From positions 1-6,313 of the forward strand of contig DATAEE010000218.1 of NCBI GenBank assembly GCA_036258175.1: 6,313 nucleotides of DNA, written 5' to 3'. The translations under genes and the position numbers were made by a program. The notes under the pieces are model-generated. The model was given only the letters and a program-made list of their open reading frames with translations, did no database searches and was not told the origin of the DNA. Below are positions 6,310 through 6,313 of this stretch, one piece after another (positions within the stretch are counted from its first letter, which is position 1; every line of letters starts with the position of its first letter). Source of the stretch: DATAEE01 sp036258175 (GTDB taxonomy: Bacteria; Acidobacteriota; Vicinamibacteria; Vicinamibacterales; 2-12-FULL-66-21).

Positions 6310-6313
6310 GATG

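Overview
The window is GC-rich, bacterial and densely coded, with genes packed on both strands and gaps of only a few bases. The best taxonomic clue is the large minus-strand gene. It encodes an 'acidobacterial duplicated orphan permease' (ADOP, MacB/FtsX-like), a family that is heavily expanded in Acidobacteriota and also found in other soil phyla such as Gemmatimonadota. GTG starts, the GC bias and a Tat-exported esterase-like hydrolase fit a soil acidobacterium or relative, possibly Vicinamibacteria-like. This assignment is an inference from gene families, not from a marker gene.

Layout. Bases 1-71 are a non-coding leader containing one arm of a strong hairpin whose other arm covers the first start codon. 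Bases 72-920 encode a stand-alone LigD-type ATP-dependent DNA ligase. Bases 917-1813 encode a stand-alone LigD-type polymerase/primase domain, joined to the ligase by an ATGA overlap. Together they form a two-gene, Lig-then-Pol version of the bacterial non-homologous end-joining (NHEJ) enzyme LigD. No Ku gene and no 3'-phosphoesterase domain lie inside the window.

Bases 1810-2127 begin with a clean zinc-ribbon start (CxxC-x8-CxxC), but recognisable membrane-protein segments then continue in three alternating reading frames. I read this as a decayed and internally deleted remnant of a zinc-ribbon membrane protein resembling DUF3667. Bases 2131-2649 encode a small protein with about five membrane segments and no family I recognise. 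Bases 2671-3840 encode a twin-arginine-exported alpha/beta hydrolase with a visible Ser-Asp-His triad. All of these are on the plus strand with tiny gaps.

The ADOP permease (3868-6309, minus strand) converges on the hydrolase across 27 bases. Its proposed GTG start lies four bases from the window edge, so its true N-terminus could lie outside.

Functionally, the first two genes are a coupled DNA-break repair module: the polymerase fills or extends ends and the ligase seals them. The remaining plus-strand genes have no obvious link to repair. No CRISPR array, tRNA, rRNA, insertion sequence or clearly new multi-gene system was found. The most unusual points are the split ligase/polymerase pair, the hairpin over its start codon, and the multi-frame pseudogene.
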